Origin: Arcuatula senhousia
Lineage: Eukaryota > Mollusca > Bivalvia > Mytilida > Mytilidae
Direction of reading: 5' to 3'
NCBI GenBank assembly: GCA_963971305.1
Contig: OZ020306.1
Location: forward strand, 63,585,022-63,649,021
DNA: 64,000 bases
How positions within the stretch are numbered: position 1 is the first letter of the stretch; each line of letters opens with the position of its first letter. Of this stretch, positions 49,701-52,700 are shown piece by piece. The notes below the pieces were generated by a model. The model was not told the DNA's origin. It searched no databases and saw only the letters and a list, made by a program, of their open reading frames with translations. The translations under genes were made by a program, and so were the position numbers.

Positions 49701-52700
49701 GTTCTTCCTAATTTGGTTCCCCAGTTTGGTATTTTTGATTTTATTGTTCTATGCTCTTCATATTCATACCGTGTTTGGCATTTTCATATTTTGGTAGAGC
49801 GCCTCTGATGAGTCTTGAATAGACAAAACGCGCGTCAGGCGTAGCAAAATTTATTGTCTGGAACTTTGTTGTCATTTGTATTCCTATTTTAAAGGAATGG
49901 CCCTACAACATAGACCCTATTTCATATTTTTTAGCTTGTGATGTGCTTAACAATATGCAATTTTAATTTCTTAACTATCTCATATAGTTTTCAAGATATT
50001 AAGATTAATACGTACAAAATCTATAAAATATCAAGGAAAAGGGCCATAACTCCTACGTGGGTTGTTGGATCTTCTCCAAAATTTCAGGGCAGGTAGATCT
50101 TGAGGTGCAGATCACTTTTGTTTTATCAGATTTTAAAAGTCTGTCACAGTTTTAGAGTTATTTGCAAAAAAACTACATTTTACCCTATGCCTATGTTCTA
50201 TTTTTATACCACCACAATTTTTTTGCGTACGTATAATAGTATGATGCTGTTGTCTGCGTCGTCTGCGTTGTCTGTTAAATTAAGTGTTCCTACAATAACT
50301 TTAGTTCTAGTTATCCGATTGTTATGAAATTTGACAATGATGTTCCTTACCATGAAAGGATGGTTGGGATTGATTTTGGGGACCCCCATTTTTTGGTTTC
50401 GAAATTAGGGCCCCAAAAGGGGCAAAAAATTTATATATTTTATTTGTTTCCACCATCATGACCATATAGTTGGCCTATTGCTGTGAAAATGGTCAACAAT
50501 GTTTCTTACAATAAAAGAATGAACCTGATGAATTTTCGCATCCCCCTTTATTCCCTGTTATGTAGTTAGGGGCCAAAAGGGGCCAAAATCGGAACTTTTT
50601 TATTTGTGGTCCGATTTTGAATTTTTTTTTGCATGTTTGTTCTTGTCAAATAGCAGATACAAAATTAAGAATCAATTTTTGCACACCCACTTTTTCCCCC
50701 CTATTACATAATCCGATTTTGAAAAAATTTTTTGCATGTTTGTTCTTGTCAAATAGCGGATACAAATTTGAGAATTAATTTTTGCGACCCCCCTTTTTCC
50801 CCCTATTACGTAATTAGGGGCCAAAAAAGGCCAAAATCGAAACTTTTTTATTTGTGGTCCAATTTTGAAAATATATTTTGCATGGTTGTTCTTGTCAAAT
50901 AGCGGATACAAAATTGAAATTTAATTTTTGTGACCCCCCTTTTCCCCCTACTATGTAATTAGGGGCCAAAATTGAAACCTTTTTACTTATTTAACAGATT
51001 TGCAATATCTCTTACTGTTTTCAAGAAGTTAAGGGTCAAAGGGGTCAAAAACATCAATGATAATAGATTAACCAAGAATAGGGTCTACTTCTTAATATAA
51101 AATTGAGGGGTGGTATTGAAATGATATAAATATGATATTGTAAGTATAATTTTTTCCATTTGCTTTTAAAATAGTTAAAATCTAATAAATTCCTTGTAAA
51201 ATGTGGGTGGAAAGTCCACCAAAGGCATGTGTCAAAAACCTTCGTCAGTCCTCCATGGGCTGCATGTGCGCAGAGCAATTGATTATCCATATTGGGCCTA
51301 AAAGGTACAGGGTTCAACGTGTTGCGGTAGTATCATGCTGGGCTCGGCGAAGCTTTTTATTAGCCATATCGGCCATGTTTTACAACCAATCAAAAATCCC
51401 CACTTCAGTTCTATACACCTAAAGCTAATAAACATTTGTATCAAGTTTGGTTCCAATTGGACTTAAGGTGTCAGAGGGGTTAACGGTTTAGATGTAAAAT
51501 GGAAATGCTGTTAAATGGGTAATTTGGATGTTCTAATTAAGGGGAATAACTCCTAAAAGGAATGGTCCTACAATGTTTACCTTATAACAAATTTTGTAGA
51601 TCTTGACGTGCTTAACAATATGCAATTAAAATTTCTGAAATATCTTGAACATGTTGAATAGTTTTTAAGATCATGAAGATATTGAGCTTAATTAGTGCAA
51701 AATTTACAAAAAATCCAGAAAAAGGGCAATAACTCCTACATGGGTTGTTGGATCTTCTTCAAAATTTCAGTGCAGGTACATCTTGAGGTTCTGATCACTT
51801 TTCCCCTGCCAGAATTTTGCTATCTGTAGCCGTCTTTGAGTTACTTGCAAAAAACTGCAATTTACCCCTATGTTCTATTTTTAGCCATGGCGGCCATGTT
51901 TTACAACAAATCAAAAATCCCCACATCAGTTCTAAGCACGGAATGCTAATGAACAACCATACCAAGTTTGGATGCAATTGGACTTATGGTGTCAGAGGAG
52001 TTAACTTTTTTAAAAAATTACGGACGACGGACCCTTCGGGTCAGGTGAGCTAAAAAATTTAAAAAGTAAAATACAATTAAACTTGATTTGTAACCCATTA
52101 TCATGATTATGGTGGACATAAATACAGTAATAATTGTAGGTGGAAATAGACTTTAACTATTCTTCTGTAAGTGGATGCAGAGCACTCAGGGTATCACATT
52201 AGCTCTCCACTGCACATTTCACTGTTCCAATGCCAATTTTAGATATTAAATGCTTAGTTTTAAACGATACCACATCAGAACATACCATTCTTTCCTTCAC
52301 TGTTTTCTCCTCAGCATATATGTAATATGAAGAACAAAGTTCAATAAGGTCAGCCAATTGAACTTGGGCACTATTTTGTGTTTTGCTAGATGATGCCTGA
52401 AAGTAAAACAAGATAACTTTTCCTTTTCAACCTACAAAAATAATTTAACCAACTAAAAAAGTGGGGAAATCCAATCATGCATGAACTCAACAATAGATAA
52501 TTTTATTTACATGTATACATGATACATGTCATGAATAAAGGTAACAACAAAACTATACCGAACTGGGATGATCAATCTCATATTTCCAAGATGAAAAGAC
52601 AAATTAAGACAAAGACATACCAGAGAAATTGAAGATCCCAATGATCCTGACTTGGTACAAGCATTTCAAAAACAAGAGTTAACACTAAAGTATGTCTCGC

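Larger units (their letters stand above)
49455..52052 (+). mobile_element. Repeat family Y-related copy interrupted by two insertions
   Basis: Its sequence matches the 46.4-47.8 kb copy (TATACCAAGTTTGGTTCCAA, GGCAATAACTCCTACATGGG) and ends with ACCCTTCGGGTCAGGTGAGC. It is split first by a hammerhead-bearing repeat (about 49594-49890) and then by an inverted X copy (50207-51360). Removing both restores continuity with the family (CCTATGTTCTATTTT joined to TAGCCATATCGGCCATG). Confidence 0.68.
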
